NCBI RefSeq assembly: GCF_041438805.1
Contig: NZ_CP109190.1
Location: 5,208,001 to 5,272,000, forward strand
Reading direction: 5' to 3'
Length of the DNA stretch: 64,000 nt
DNA from: Streptomyces sp. NBC_01707
GTDB lineage: Bacteria; Actinomycetota; Actinomycetes; Streptomycetales; Streptomycetaceae
Below, in pieces: positions 25,797 to 34,373 of the stretch; positions within the stretch are counted from its first letter, which is position 1; the number at the start of each line of letters is the position of its first letter. A model generated the notes under the pieces. It saw only the letters and a program-made list of their open reading frames with translations. It was not told where the DNA came from and did not search any database. The translations under genes and the position numbers were made by a program.

Positions 25797-26684
25797 TCAG
25801 CCCGTCGCCACGGTCAGCGGCGCGAAGCGACGAGTCCAGTCGCCCGGCAGCTCCGGGGCCCGGTAGGTCATCACCGTGGTGAAGGAGCCGGCTTGCAGAC
25901 CGCACTCCTTGAGCAGGCTCAGCAGTTCCCCGTGACGTGCGTCGATGTCCAGGCGAAGAGGACGGTCCGTTGCCTTCGCGAGCGAGGTGACAAGCGCCTT
26001 CGCCGTATCGGTGTCCCGGGCGATCAGCGGACCGACCGCATGGGTCCGCTCGCTCGGCCAGATCGCCGCGTAACCCACCAGCTCACCGTTGTCCTCCGCG
26101 ACCCGCAGGTGGTCCGCGAACGCCGGCAGCCGGGCGAGAATGTGCGTCCGGTCGGCGCCGAAGACCTCCGCGTCCAGCCGGAGCATGGCATGCAGATCCC
26201 CTGCGGCGGCCGGGCGGACGGTCACGGCGCCCGCCGTCGAAACGCCGCCGCCCGATGAGCCGCTCGGCCGGAAGTGCCCGACCACTCGCTCCGCCCGTCC
26301 CACCGTTTCGAAGCCGAGCTCCTCGTAGAGCGGCCGCCCCGGCTCCGTCGCGTACAGGCTGAGCGAGGTCTTCCCGGTCGCCTCGATCACATGGCGCATC
26401 AGACGACGGGCGATCCCTTGCCGCGCGTACCGCTCGGCGACGAGCAACATGCCGACGGCGGCGAAGCCCTGGCTGTAGGAGGTCACCACACAGGCGGCCA
26501 TCAGGCCTTTGCCCTCGGGGTCGTCGATGCCGTAGCCGGTCCCTGCGGACAGGAGCAGGCCCCATCGGGGCTCATCACGCGGCCAGCCGCGGTCCTCACA
26601 GAGATCGGCGCAGGGGACCAGGTCTCCCCGGGTGAGACGCCGGACGGGCGCGTCGGCGTGCGGACGGGGCAGTGGGCTGGGCAT
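25797..26684 (-). CDS. Tandem GNAT acetyltransferase
   Basis: A 295-residue protein with two GNAT-like halves. The first half (about 13-140) has LVAERYARQGIARRLMRHVIEATG as acetyl-CoA loop and PLYEELGFETVG. The second half (about 150-290) begins VTVRPAAAGDLHAMLRLDAEVFGADR and lacks a classical pyrophosphate loop, fitting the PF18014 C-terminal type. The acceptor is unknown. The start is ATG 26684, five bases from the end of the DUF2269-like gene, so the two are probably cotranscribed. Confidence 0.82.
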   Translation of the reverse strand: MPSPLPRPHADAPVRRLTRGDLVPCADLCEDRGWPRDEPRWGLLLSAGTGYGIDDPEGKGLMAACVVTSYSQGFAAVGMLLVAERYARQGIARRLMRHVIEATGKTSLSLYATEPGRPLYEELGFETVGRAERVVGHFRPSGSSGGGVSTAGAVTVRPAAAGDLHAMLRLDAEVFGADRTHILARLPAFADHLRVAEDNGELVGYAAIWPSERTHAVGPLIARDTDTAKALVTSLAKATDRPLRLDIDARHGELLSLLKECGLQAGSFTTVMTYRAPELPGDWTRRFAPLTVATG

Positions 26685-26689
26685 GGGGC

Positions 26690-27226
26690 TCAGGCTGTCC
26701 GACGCACTGATCGCTCGTCCACCGCTTTACCGGAACTGGCCGAGACACGCAGCCGTCGGCCGCGCCGGGTCAGCCCCCATGGCTTCAGTACCGAGACCGC
26801 GGTGATGAAGAGGTACGTGGCTGTTGCCACAGAAGGCGCGACGACCAGATTGATGTCGACGGCGCCCTGCGCCGCTGCCTCGTTGATGCCTGGCCGCAGC
26901 GAGAAGATCGACAGGGCCGTGGTGATCAGAGTGAGCCAGAACTTCGTCCAGACCCAGCGGTGTCTGGCCAGACCCCACGGGGTACGGAGCGCCAGCACGA
27001 GACCGCTGAGGAGCGAGATCAGAGCGACGGGCACGACCAGCCAGTCCCCGAAGATCTTCATGGCGCGGGTCGCGGCCTGTGCGGTGGTGGTGTCGCCGGT
27101 CAGGAAGGCCGTGATCCCGAGTGTCAGCAGGCCGACGCTGAGGCCCAGCCAGCTGACGGAGACCGCGACATGGGCGACCAGAAGACTTCGGCGAGCGGGG
27201 CGCTTGAGTGGTTTCACGTGAAACAC
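26690..27226 (-). CDS. DUF2269-like membrane protein starting inside parS
   Basis: A 178-residue membrane protein with four hydrophobic segments (SLLVAHVAVSVSWLGLSVGLLTLGITAFL, WLVVPVALISLLSGLVLAL, FWLTLITTALSIFSL, VAPSVATATYLFITAVSVL). It resembles DUF2269-type integral membrane proteins and has no catalytic motif. The coding frame begins with GTG 27226 (MFHVKPLKRP) or GTG 27217. Both starts are made from the parS site 27211-27224, so the first residues FHVK are encoded by parS. Only a weak AGG precedes it. It lies upstream of the tandem GNAT gene. Confidence 0.75.
   Translation of the reverse strand: MFHVKPLKRPARRSLLVAHVAVSVSWLGLSVGLLTLGITAFLTGDTTTAQAATRAMKIFGDWLVVPVALISLLSGLVLALRTPWGLARHRWVWTKFWLTLITTALSIFSLRPGINEAAAQGAVDINLVVAPSVATATYLFITAVSVLKPWGLTRRGRRLRVSASSGKAVDERSVRRTA
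27211..27224. other. parS: parS site 5, overlapping a start codon
   Basis: Exact GTTTCACGTGAAAC. It lies inside the first codons of the minus-strand membrane protein gene, supplying FHVK and an internal GTG. Confidence 0.93.
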
Positions 27227-27533
27227 GGTGCCTGGCAAAGGGCAGTTGGGCGTCCGACAGCGGGAGTATCCGTGTGTACGTGCTCGGGCGTACGTGGCGC
27301 CTTCCTGTCGAACTCTCCGGCGGGCACCGTGGGCCGAAGCCCTGCCCTGGATCCCGGGTACGGCCATGGGGCAAGGGAGCGTAACGGGAAACGCGGTTCG
27401 GATACCCGGACTTCCCATTATTTGTCCGGCCCTGAGTCGACGCAGGGATGCTGGGACGAGGGGCCGCACGCGGTGGCTGCGAGCACTGTCGGCACGCAAG
27501 GCGACCAGAAGATGTTCGAGGCGAGGCACAGTT
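27227..27533. other. 307-bp divergent gap before flavohemoprotein gene
   Basis: An open frame crosses this gap in phase with the flavohemoprotein gene, but it lacks family similarity and a good start, so I treat it as non-coding. A small inverted repeat, CCGGAC (27406-27411) / GTCCGG (27424-27429), encloses the AT-rich CCATTATTT and may mark a promoter/operator. No NsrR-type site was recognised. Confidence 0.4.
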
Positions 27534-28703
27534 ATGGACGCTCAGGCCACCATGCCCGGCGACGAAACTCTCAGATCTCCCGATGCGGCCTTGATCCACC
27601 GCACGCTGACGGAGATCGCCCCTGTCGCGGACCGGGCCACCTCGTACTTCTACGCCTTGCTCTTCGTCCGCCACCCCGAACTGCGCGCCCTTTTCCCGGC
27701 CGCGATGGACACCCAGCGAGACCGTCTCCTGCGGGCGATCCTGATGGCCGCCGATCGTATGGACAACCCCGATGCGCTGGCCGAGTACCTCGGCGGACTG
27801 GCCCGGGGACACCGCAAATACGGCACCCTGCCCACGCACTATCCGGCGGTCGGCGAGGCACTCCTGGGCGCCCTGAGCCGCTACGCCGTCACATGGGACG
27901 GGGCGGCCGAGGCGGCGTGGATCCGTACCTACACCGCGCTGTCGCAGATCATGATCGACGCGGCCGCCGAGGACGAGGAACGAGCGCCCGCCTGGTGGGT
28001 CGCGGAGATCGTCTCCCATGACCTCAGAAGGCCCGACATAGCAATCCTCACACTCCGCCCCGACCAGGCCTACCCCTTCCTGGCGGGCCAGTACACCGCC
28101 CTGGAGACCCCGTGGTGGCCGCGGATCTGGCGGCATTACTCCTTCGCCTCGGCGCCACGGCCCGACGGCCTGCTCACGTTCCACATCAAGGCGGTCCCGG
28201 CGGGCTGGGTCTCCAGCGCACTGGTGCACCGGGCCCGCCCCGGCGACGTCCTGCGGCTCGGCCCGCCCGCCGGCTCGATGACGGTCGACCACACGACCCA
28301 CAACGGACTGCTGTGCCTGGGCGGCGGCACGGGCATCGCACCCATCAAGGCGCTCGTCGAGGATGTCGCCGAACACGGCGATCGGCGCCCGATGCAGGTT
28401 TTCTACGGCGCACGAAGCGACCGCGACCTGTACGACATCGACACCATGCTGCGGCTCCAGCAGACCTTTCCCTGGCTCGCCGTCCGCCCGGTGGTCTCCG
28501 GCGGGTCGGGCATGGGACTGAAGGGCCTCTTGCCCGACGCGGTGCGCGAGCTCGGCCCGTGGCACGAGTACGACGCCTATCTCTCTGGCCCGCCGGGGAT
28601 GATCCGCAGCGGCGTGGACGTCCTTACAGGCATCGGCATGCCGTCCGCGCGCATCCGCTACGACGCCGTCGAGGAACTGGCGCCGACGACGGGCCCGGCC
28701 TGA
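27534..28703 (+). CDS. Flavohemoprotein (NO dioxygenase-like)
   Basis: A 389-residue fusion of globin and ferredoxin-NADP reductase modules, the plan of Hmp, which oxidises nitric oxide to nitrate with NAD(P)H. Globin (about 15-145) shows Tyr B10 at Y40 (FYALLF), Gln E7 at Q61 and the proximal His at H93 (GHRKYG), all expected Hmp residues. The FAD module has R200-H-Y-S203, and the nucleotide module has GGGTGIAP (263-270) and a C-terminal SGPPGMI. The C-terminus ends soon after YDAVEEL. The start is ATG 27534 with a GAGGCGAGG site. A class II flavohemoglobin of unknown electron use is the alternative. Confidence 0.9.
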   Translation: MDAQATMPGDETLRSPDAALIHRTLTEIAPVADRATSYFYALLFVRHPELRALFPAAMDTQRDRLLRAILMAADRMDNPDALAEYLGGLARGHRKYGTLPTHYPAVGEALLGALSRYAVTWDGAAEAAWIRTYTALSQIMIDAAAEDEERAPAWWVAEIVSHDLRRPDIAILTLRPDQAYPFLAGQYTALETPWWPRIWRHYSFASAPRPDGLLTFHIKAVPAGWVSSALVHRARPGDVLRLGPPAGSMTVDHTTHNGLLCLGGGTGIAPIKALVEDVAEHGDRRPMQVFYGARSDRDLYDIDTMLRLQQTFPWLAVRPVVSGGSGMGLKGLLPDAVRELGPWHEYDAYLSGPPGMIRSGVDVLTGIGMPSARIRYDAVEELAPTTGPA

Positions 28704-28706
28704 ACA

Positions 28707-28754
28707 CGGGGCCCGTCCGAGCAGGAGCAGGCAGAAACAGGCCCACGGGCCCCG
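28707..28754. terminator. Bidirectional terminator, flavohemoprotein / NUDIX
   Basis: CGGGGCCCGT (28707-28716) and ACGGGCCCCG (28745-28754) form a perfect 10-bp stem with a 28-nt loop, in the gap between the two converging genes. Confidence 0.65.
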
Positions 28755-28756
28755 GA

Positions 28757-29236
28757 TCAGCCCAGGTCCGGCGCGTGCATCGCCCGCACGCCCTCGATAT
28801 TGCCGTCCAGGTAGTGCCGCAGCGACAGCGGTACGAGATGAACGGCGGCGATCCCGATCCGGCTGAACGGCACCCGTACGACGTCGTACTCGCCGCACGG
28901 ATCCTCGATCTCGGGGCCGTGCCGACGGGAGAGGTCCATCGAGTCCAGTCGGCAGACGAAGAAGTGCTGCACCTTCACGCCCTTCACCCCACCGCCCTCG
29001 ATGTGCTCCACGGTGTCGACGAAGCAGGGGACCACATCGGTGATCTTGGCGCCGAGCTCCTCGTCCACCTCGCGGTGAAGAGCCTCGACAACGGTTGCGT
29101 CCTCGGGCTCGACCCCGCCGCCCGGCGTGAGCCAGTACGGATCCACCCCAGGCTTGGTGCGCTTGATGAGGATGAGGTCGTTGCCGTCGAGCAGGATGGC
29201 GCGTGCGGTGCGCTTGACCACAGGACGTTCGGTCAT
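28757..29236 (-). CDS. NUDIX hydrolase
   Basis: A 159-residue pyrophosphohydrolase. The Nudix box core REVDEELG sits at 55-62 after GGGVEPEDATVVEAL. The first canonical glutamate of the box is not at its usual place, but the metal-binding EExxEE-like core is intact. TARAILLDGNDLILIKRTKPG is the typical N-terminal strand. The substrate is not predictable. ATG 29236 has no strong ribosome site. It lies 52 bp downstream of the LysR gene stop on the same strand. Confidence 0.87.
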   Translation of the reverse strand: MTERPVVKRTARAILLDGNDLILIKRTKPGVDPYWLTPGGGVEPEDATVVEALHREVDEELGAKITDVVPCFVDTVEHIEGGGVKGVKVQHFFVCRLDSMDLSRRHGPEIEDPCGEYDVVRVPFSRIGIAAVHLVPLSLRHYLDGNIEGVRAMHAPDLG

Positions 29237-29288
29237 GGCAAGAGAGTGGCCCACAGAACCCGTTCTGAAACACCCGCACGCCCGGGGG

Positions 29289-30185
29289 TCACCAGTCGGC
29301 TGCAGCGCGCACCAGCCACTCGTGCGCCCGCGCGATGTGAGGCAGGGCGAGTGTGCCGGTCCGAGCGGCCAGGAAATAGGTGCGCAGTGGCGGGACCGGC
29401 GGGTCCAGGAGCGCCACCACCTCGCCGCGCTCCAGAGCCCCCTCGCAGAGATAGCGCGGTAGCACGGCAAGCCCGGCGCCCGCGGCGGTGCACTCCAGGA
29501 CCGCCCGCAGATCCGGTGCTATGACGGTGCCCGCGGCCGCGGGGCGGCAGTCGAAGACAGCCGCCCAGTAGCGGGAGACGAGCGGCAGGCTCTCGTGCAC
29601 CTCCACCACCGGCAGCTGCTCCAGCACCACAGGACCTTTGTGCCGCAGCGCTCCGGGGCCGATGCGCGCGGCCCAGAGCGGGGCGGCGACCAGTACATGC
29701 TCCTCGTCGCAGAGCGGGGTCGCGGTGAGTAGCCCACCGCGCGGCCGGGCCGTCGCGATGGCCAGATCATGGTGTCCGGCGGCGAGACCCTCCAGCGTCT
29801 CCTCGGCGTTCGCGAGGAACGAACTGCGCAGGGCGAGACCGTGGGAGACGAGGGGAGTGAGTGCGGGCAGAGCGCGCAACGAGATGAATTCCGGGGGCCC
29901 GGCCAGATGCAGCGTCCGTACGGCCGACTCCTCGTCGACCCCGCTCTCGGCGATCTCGACCAGCGCGTCCAGGTGCGGGGCCGCCCGCTGCGCGAGCTCG
30001 TCGCCCATGGTTGTCGGGGTCACGCCGCGGGCCCTGCGAAGGAAGAGTGGTCGGCCCAGCTGCCGTTCCAGTGTGCGTATCTGCGAGGTGACCGCGGGCT
30101 GGGAGAGGCCGAGCAGCGCGGCGGCCCGGGTGAAGGACCCGGCCCGGTGCACCGTCACGAAAGTACGCAGCAGGGCCAGGTCCAC
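29289..30185 (-). CDS. LysR family transcriptional regulator
   Basis: A 298-residue LTTR. The N-terminal helix-turn-helix is LALLRTFVTVHRAGSFTRAAALLGLSQPAVTSQIRTLERQLGRPLF, and a periplasmic-binding-protein-like effector domain runs from about 90. GTG 30185 is chosen because GGGAGGGGACAGGAC lies directly upstream. CTAT-N10-ATAG at 30229-30246 fits an LTTR box for autoregulation. It is downstream of a cystathionine gamma-lyase gene and separated from it by a terminator, so a link to sulfur amino acids is only suggestive. Confidence 0.9.
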   Translation of the reverse strand: MDLALLRTFVTVHRAGSFTRAAALLGLSQPAVTSQIRTLERQLGRPLFLRRARGVTPTTMGDELAQRAAPHLDALVEIAESGVDEESAVRTLHLAGPPEFISLRALPALTPLVSHGLALRSSFLANAEETLEGLAAGHHDLAIATARPRGGLLTATPLCDEEHVLVAAPLWAARIGPGALRHKGPVVLEQLPVVEVHESLPLVSRYWAAVFDCRPAAAGTVIAPDLRAVLECTAAGAGLAVLPRYLCEGALERGEVVALLDPPVPPLRTYFLAARTGTLALPHIARAHEWLVRAAADW

Positions 30186-30228
30186 GTCCTGTCCCCTCCC
30201 ACCCTTGCGAAGCGTCCGACGCGAACAA

Positions 30229-30246
30229 CTATAAATATGTCGATAG
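30229..30246. promoter_or_regulatory. Candidate LysR-type box
   Basis: CTAT (30229-30232) and ATAG (30243-30246) frame a 10-bp AT-rich spacer, 44-61 bp upstream of the LysR start. This matches the palindromic T-N11-A style of LTTR sites. Confidence 0.4.
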
Positions 30247-30324
30247 GTCGCTGTCGCTACCGTGATTGGACACTGACGCAGAGTCAATTAGCCTTGTCCA
30301 GGCGGTTCTTCGCGCGTGGAACCG

Positions 30325-30363
30325 GGACGGTCCGAGCCACGAGGGGGGAGGCTCGGACCGTCC
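30325..30363 (-). terminator. Hairpin terminator after cystathionine gamma-lyase
   Basis: A perfect 14-bp stem (30325-30338 / 30350-30363) with an 11-nt purine-rich loop. It lies about 33 bp past the lyase stop on the minus strand and upstream of the LysR gene. Confidence 0.82.
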
Positions 30364-30395
30364 GTACCGGCCATGTCTTCCTGTGCCCTGCGGGC

Positions 30396-31526
30396 TCAGC
30401 GCCGGCTCGTCGCCTCGTCCAGCGCCCGCTCCACGTCGGCCACCAGGTCGTCCGCGTCCTCGGCCCCGACGGAGAACCGGATGAAGCCTTCCGGTACGGC
30501 GTCGCCGCCCCAGCGCGCCCGCCGCTCGGCGGTGGAACGTACGCCGCCGAAACTCGTGGCGTCGTCGACCAGCCGCAACCCGGCCAGGAAGCGCTCGGCG
30601 ATGTCACGGTCGGGCAGTACGAACGACACCACGGAGCCGAAGCGCCGCATCTGCCGCACGGCGACCGGGTACGAAGGGTCGGTGGGCAGCCCCGGGTACC
30701 GCAGCCCGGTGATCTCCTGCCGCTTGCCCAGTGCCTCGGCGAGAACGAGCGCGTTTGCGCACTGCCGGTCGATCCGCAGCTCCAGCGTGGCCAGCGAACG
30801 GTGCGCGAGCCAGGCCTCCATCGGTCCGGGGATCGCGCCGACGACCTTGCGCCAGCGTCGCACGCCCGCCGCGAGCTCCGGATCGCGGCAGGTCACGTGG
30901 CCGAGCAGGATGTCACCGTGTCCGGTCATGCCCTTGGTGTCACTGGCCACCGAGAAGTCGGCGCCCAGCTCCAGCGGACGCTGACCGAGCGGGGTGGCGA
31001 GCGTGTTGTCGACGGCCACCAGGACGCCGGCCCCGTGCGCGGCCTCGATGAGCCGCCGTAGGTCGCAGACGTCGAGCCCAGGGTTGGACGGTGTCTCGAT
31101 CCACAGCAGTCGGGCCCCTTCCAGGACCGCCAGCTGTGCGTCGCCCCCGGTGGGCGCGGTCCGCACCTCGACGCCGTACGCCTCCAGCTGCTGGCGCACG
31201 AGCGGCAACGCCTGATAGCCGTCGTCCGGCAGGACGACCGTGTCCCCGGACCGCACCTGGGACAGCAGTACGGCCGAGATCGCCGCCATGCCGGAGGCGA
31301 ACACCGTGGTCTCGACCGTCTCCCCCGGCGCTTCGAGCTCACCGATGGCCCGCTCCAGGTGGGTCCACGTCGGATTGGTGTCCCGGCCGTACGTGTACGG
31401 GCCGGTGGGCTCGCCGGAGAGGTGGAAGTGCGCGGCGAATACCGGACCGGGCAGCGTGGGTTCGTACTGCTCCGGTTCTGGAAGACCCGCCCGTACCGCC
31501 CGGGTCCCGTCACCCATGGTGCTCAT
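30396..31526 (-). CDS. Cystathionine gamma-lyase (Cys/Met PLP family)
   Basis: A 376-residue PLP enzyme of the Cys/Met metabolism family that most resembles cystathionine gamma-lyases (cystathionine to cysteine, 2-oxobutyrate and ammonia). Seen are YTYGRDTNPTWTHLERAIGELE, FASGMAAISAVLLS, LLWIETPSNPGLDVCDL and VAVDNTLATPLGQRPLELGADF. The PLP lysine is in SDTKGMTGHGD, and SFGGVRSTAERRARWGGD comes near the end. Methionine gamma-lyase or gamma-synthase activity cannot be excluded from sequence. The start is ATG 31526. Confidence 0.9.
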   Translation of the reverse strand: MSTMGDGTRAVRAGLPEPEQYEPTLPGPVFAAHFHLSGEPTGPYTYGRDTNPTWTHLERAIGELEAPGETVETTVFASGMAAISAVLLSQVRSGDTVVLPDDGYQALPLVRQQLEAYGVEVRTAPTGGDAQLAVLEGARLLWIETPSNPGLDVCDLRRLIEAAHGAGVLVAVDNTLATPLGQRPLELGADFSVASDTKGMTGHGDILLGHVTCRDPELAAGVRRWRKVVGAIPGPMEAWLAHRSLATLELRIDRQCANALVLAEALGKRQEITGLRYPGLPTDPSYPVAVRQMRRFGSVVSFVLPDRDIAERFLAGLRLVDDATSFGGVRSTAERRARWGGDAVPEGFIRFSVGAEDADDLVADVERALDEATSRR

Positions 31527-31601
31527 GCTGTTCCTTCTGTTCTCTGGTCGTACCGGTGCTTCTGATCCTGCTGGTTCGCTGATCGCTCCGATCCGGTGGG
31601 A

Positions 31602-31979
31602 TCAGTCCTCGTCCGGCAGGACGACATTCAGTGCCCAGGACACGACCGAGATGATCAGGCCGCCGAGCACGGCGGTCCAGAATCCCTCGACATGGAAACT
31701 GAGGTCGAACTGGTCGGCCAGCCAGGAGGTCAGCAGCAGCATCAGGGCGTTCACCACAAGGGTGATCAGACCCAGTGTGAGTATGAACAGCGGCAGGGTG
31801 AGCACCTTGACTATGGGCTTCACCACGAAGTTCACCAGCCCGAAGAGCAGGGCCACGAGGATCAGGGTGAGCACTTTGCGTCCGGTACTGCCGCCGGACA
31901 GCGTGATGTTGTCGAGCAGCCAGATGGCCACGGCCAGCGCACCTGCGTTGGCGATCGTCTTGACTACAAAATTCTTCAT
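31602..31979 (-). CDS. Phage-holin-family (PF04020) membrane protein
   Basis: A 125-residue membrane protein with four hydrophobic helices. It carries the Mycobacterium/Streptomyces PF04020 pattern: KTIANAGALAVAIWLLDNITL, LLFGLVNFVVKPIVKVLTLPLFILTLGLITLVVNALMLLLTSWL and GFWTAVLGGLIISVVSW. Despite the family name it is a chromosomal protein of unknown role. ATG 31979 (MKNFVV) is used; ATG 32000 is possible. It is divergent from the cupin gene. Confidence 0.85.
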   Translation of the reverse strand: MKNFVVKTIANAGALAVAIWLLDNITLSGGSTGRKVLTLILVALLFGLVNFVVKPIVKVLTLPLFILTLGLITLVVNALMLLLTSWLADQFDLSFHVEGFWTAVLGGLIISVVSWALNVVLPDED

Positions 31980-31980
31980 G

Positions 31981-31999
31981 TGTCTGATCGTGGCAGACA
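31981..31999. promoter_or_regulatory. Short perfect palindrome in holin-like / cupin gap
   Basis: TGTCTG (31981-31986) and CAGACA (31994-31999) with a 7-bp spacer lie in the 68-bp divergent gap. It could be an operator, or chance at this length. Confidence 0.25.
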
Positions 32000-32047
32000 T
32001 GATCGGTGGCGAACACCGGCAGAGCGAAAGCAAGGGGCGGACGGGCC

Positions 32048-32365
32048 ATGAAGGCATTCAGGCTGGACGAACTGGAGGCGGAGCGGGCCGCCAACGACGG
32101 CGCGTATCTGCAGTTCCTGCGGGAACGGAACATGTCCGTCGGCCTGTACGCGCTGGACGCCGGCGACCTCGATCCGCAGCAGCCGCACAAGCAGGACGAG
32201 GTCTACCTCGTGGTCAGCGGCCGTGCCTCGATCACCGTCGGCATGGAGACAACACAGGTGGGCAGGGGAAGCGTGGTGTACGTACCGGCCGGTGTGGCTC
32301 ACAAGTTCCACCACATCACCGAGGATCTGCGGGTCATGGTGGTCTTCTCTCCGCCGGAGAGCTGA
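32048..32365 (+). CDS. Cupin domain protein
   Basis: A 105-residue single-domain cupin. Motif 1 is PHKQDEVYLVVSGRASITVG (about 46-65), with a candidate metal-binding His and Glu. Motif 2 is GRGSVVYVPAGVAHKFHHI (about 73-91), with further histidines. A small-molecule-binding or metal-enzyme role is possible; the substrate is unknown. ATG 32048 has GGGGCGGAC upstream. Confidence 0.87.
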   Translation: MKAFRLDELEAERAANDGAYLQFLRERNMSVGLYALDAGDLDPQQPHKQDEVYLVVSGRASITVGMETTQVGRGSVVYVPAGVAHKFHHITEDLRVMVVFSPPES

Positions 32366-32502
32366 GCCGGGTCCTCAGGGATCCCTAAGGGTTCGATCAG
32401 GGGAGTTCGGGGGCTCCGGTGCCCCCGCGGGCCACCCCTGCGCCTCTAGCATCGAAGCAGGTGCTCATCGAAGCCGTTACGCACAGAGACGAGGTTGGGA
32501 CG

Positions 32503-32721
32503 ATGGCCGTTCGGGAGATATTCGCGGGGATGCCCTGGTGGGTGAAGTGGGTCGCGGTGCCCGTCATCGCGATCGTCGTGTTCGGCGGCCTGATCGCCAG
32601 TGTGATCGGGTTCGTGATCGGTCTGCTCTTCAAGGTCCTGGTCTTCGTGATCCTGGTCGGTGGGCTCGTGTTCGTCGTACGGAAGTTCATGTCGTCCTCG
32701 TCGTCGCGCGGCGACTGGTAG
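32503..32721 (+). CDS. Small membrane protein (DUF5326-like)
   Basis: A 72-residue protein: amphipathic start (REIFAGMPWWVKW), two adjoining hydrophobic helices (VAVPVIAIVVFGGLIASVIGFVIG and LFKVLVFVILVGGLVFVV) and a basic, Ser-rich tail. I recall a Streptomyces-specific family, DUF5326, at this place before ssgR. The function is unknown. ATG 32503 follows GAGGTTGGGACG. Confidence 0.78.
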   Translation: MAVREIFAGMPWWVKWVAVPVIAIVVFGGLIASVIGFVIGLLFKVLVFVILVGGLVFVVRKFMSSSSSRGDW

Positions 32722-32968
32722 GTGGTGGCCGGTCACCAGTCGGGCAATTAGCCCAGCTGAGCTAAGTACAAGACGAAACGACACCCCTCGCGGACGCTGC
32801 CGATACAGTGGCGGTCCGCTGCCGTTGCCTGGGAAACAACTGTCCGCCATCACCCTGACCAGTGGTTTGTGTACACACTCGGTCTCCGGACCCCAGGTCT
32901 GCGGCAGGTCCGTGGGGGCGGCCCCCACGAACGGGCTGACTGCCCGTCACCACGCCTGGGGGTGACCT

Positions 32969-33739
32969 TTGACCACGGCATCGAGTACCGCTGTCCCGAC
33001 GTTGATCGGTTCGGTTCAGCGGGCGTTGAGGCTGTTGGAGGCTGTGGGCGCCCATCGGGACGGGGCGCCTGCGAAGCAGCTCGCACGGGAAGCGGGGCTT
33101 CCCCTTCCCACCGCCTATCACCTGTTGCGCACCCTGACCCACGAAGGCTATCTGCGCCGGGAGAACGGCGTATTCCTCTTCGGCTCCGCCGCCGAGCGGC
33201 TGGTCGACGACGGTGCGCTGCAGAACCGTCGCAGCACCATGGCCCAGTCGCTGGCCCGCTGGCGCGACATCATCGGTGCACCGGTGTACTGCGCCGTCTA
33301 CCGCGAGGGTGAGATCGAACTGATCGCGGTCGCCGATACCCCTGCAGCGCCGGCGGTCGAGGAGTGGGCCTCGTTCCGGGAGACCGGGCATGCCCATGCG
33401 ATCGGCCAGTGTCTCTTGAGCCGGCTCGACGAGAAGGCCCGTGAGGACCATCTGGATCGTCACCCTGTGCACCCGCTGACCCGCTACTCGGTGCGGGACC
33501 GACCGGCGTTCCTTGAGCGTCTGAGGTCGTTGGAGCGAACAGAACCTGTTGTCGAACGACAGGAGTACGCCCTCGGAACGGTCTGCGCCGCCATCCCGAT
33601 CGCCGTCGGCTACACGGCCGCCGCCATGGCCATTTCGGTACCCCTCGACGAAGAAGATAGGTTGCTCCCCGCAGTCGAACGACTACGCGGTGAAGTGGCG
33701 AGCCTCTTGCGTTCGTTCGTGTTCTCTATCAGTATCTGA
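32969..33739 (+). CDS. ssgR: SsgR, IclR-type activator of ssgA
   Basis: A 256-residue IclR-family protein. The N-terminal winged helix is LIGSVQRALRLLEAVGAH...AKQLAREAGLPLPTAYHLLRTLTHEGYL, and the effector domain runs from about 95. In S. coelicolor, SsgR activates ssgA, the sporulation-septation gene, which lies directly downstream here as well. Start TTG 32969 (MTTASSTAVP) follows GGGGGTGACC. The 247-bp upstream gap should hold the developmental promoter. It contains the palindrome GTGTACAC near 32875. Confidence 0.9.
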   Translation: MTTASSTAVPTLIGSVQRALRLLEAVGAHRDGAPAKQLAREAGLPLPTAYHLLRTLTHEGYLRRENGVFLFGSAAERLVDDGALQNRRSTMAQSLARWRDIIGAPVYCAVYREGEIELIAVADTPAAPAVEEWASFRETGHAHAIGQCLLSRLDEKAREDHLDRHPVHPLTRYSVRDRPAFLERLRSLERTEPVVERQEYALGTVCAAIPIAVGYTAAAMAISVPLDEEDRLLPAVERLRGEVASLLRSFVFSISI

Positions 33740-33870
33740 AAAATCACTCCTTGTGATCTGCTATCGCGTGCACCACGATGGCGTCAATAGGGCCATGGGG
33801 GATCATTCCTGGCCAGATTCATCTACTGCGGGGTTGAACGATGCGCGAGTCGGTTCAAGCTGAGGTCATG

Positions 33871-34278
33871 ATGAGTTTTCTCGTCTCCGAGGAGCTCTCA
33901 TTCCGTATCCCGGTGGAGCTCCGGTACGAGGTATGCGATCCGTATGCGATCCGGATGACCTTCCATCTGCCCGGTGACGCCCCCGTCACCTGGGCTTTCG
34001 GTCGTGAGCTCCTGTTGGACGGCCTCAACAGCCCCAGCGGTGACGGTGATGTGCACATCAGTCCCACGGAGCCCGAGGGGCTGTCCGACGTACACATCCG
34101 GCTTCAGGTCGGCGCGGACCGCGCTCTCTTCAGGGCCGGCACAGCCCCACTCGTCGCGTTTCTCGACCGGACGGACAAGCTCGTACCCCTCGGCCAGGAG
34201 TGCACGCTGAGTGACTTCGAGGGAAACCTCGAGGAGGCGCTGGGCCGGATCCTGGCCAAGGAACAGAACGCCGGCTGA
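33871..34278 (+). CDS. ssgA: SsgA, sporulation cell-division activator
   Basis: A 135-residue SALP-family protein. The text MSFLVSEELSFRIPVELRYEV, MTFHLPGDAPVTWAFGRELLLDGL and LVPLGQECTLSDFEGNLEEALGRIL is almost the SsgA sequence as I remember it. SsgA stimulates septum formation in aerial hyphae, steering SsgB and FtsZ. ATG 33871 is chosen because GAGG ends 5 nt upstream; ATG 33868 and ATG 33841 are in frame. It lies 131 bp after ssgR, with its own promoter likely. A hairpin follows. Confidence 0.95.
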   Translation: MSFLVSEELSFRIPVELRYEVCDPYAIRMTFHLPGDAPVTWAFGRELLLDGLNSPSGDGDVHISPTEPEGLSDVHIRLQVGADRALFRAGTAPLVAFLDRTDKLVPLGQECTLSDFEGNLEEALGRILAKEQNAG

Positions 34279-34285
34279 GAAGGTT

Positions 34286-34304
34286 TGCGCCGATGGTCGG
34301 CGCA
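34286..34304 (+). terminator. Hairpin terminator after ssgA
   Basis: TGCGCCGA (34286-34293), loop TGG, TCGGCGCA (34297-34304): a perfect 8-bp stem 7 bp past the ssgA stop. Confidence 0.7.
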
Positions 34305-34373
34305 CCGGTCGAACACGGGTCTGCCGAACGGGTGATATGTGCTCCGCGCCCCGGACGGCCACTGCATCGAGCG

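Noticed and set aside
26727..29279. 850-codon minus-strand open frame
   Set aside because: It lies antisense to the flavohemoprotein gene and out of frame with the membrane protein and NUDIX genes; typical long shadow frame in GC-rich DNA.
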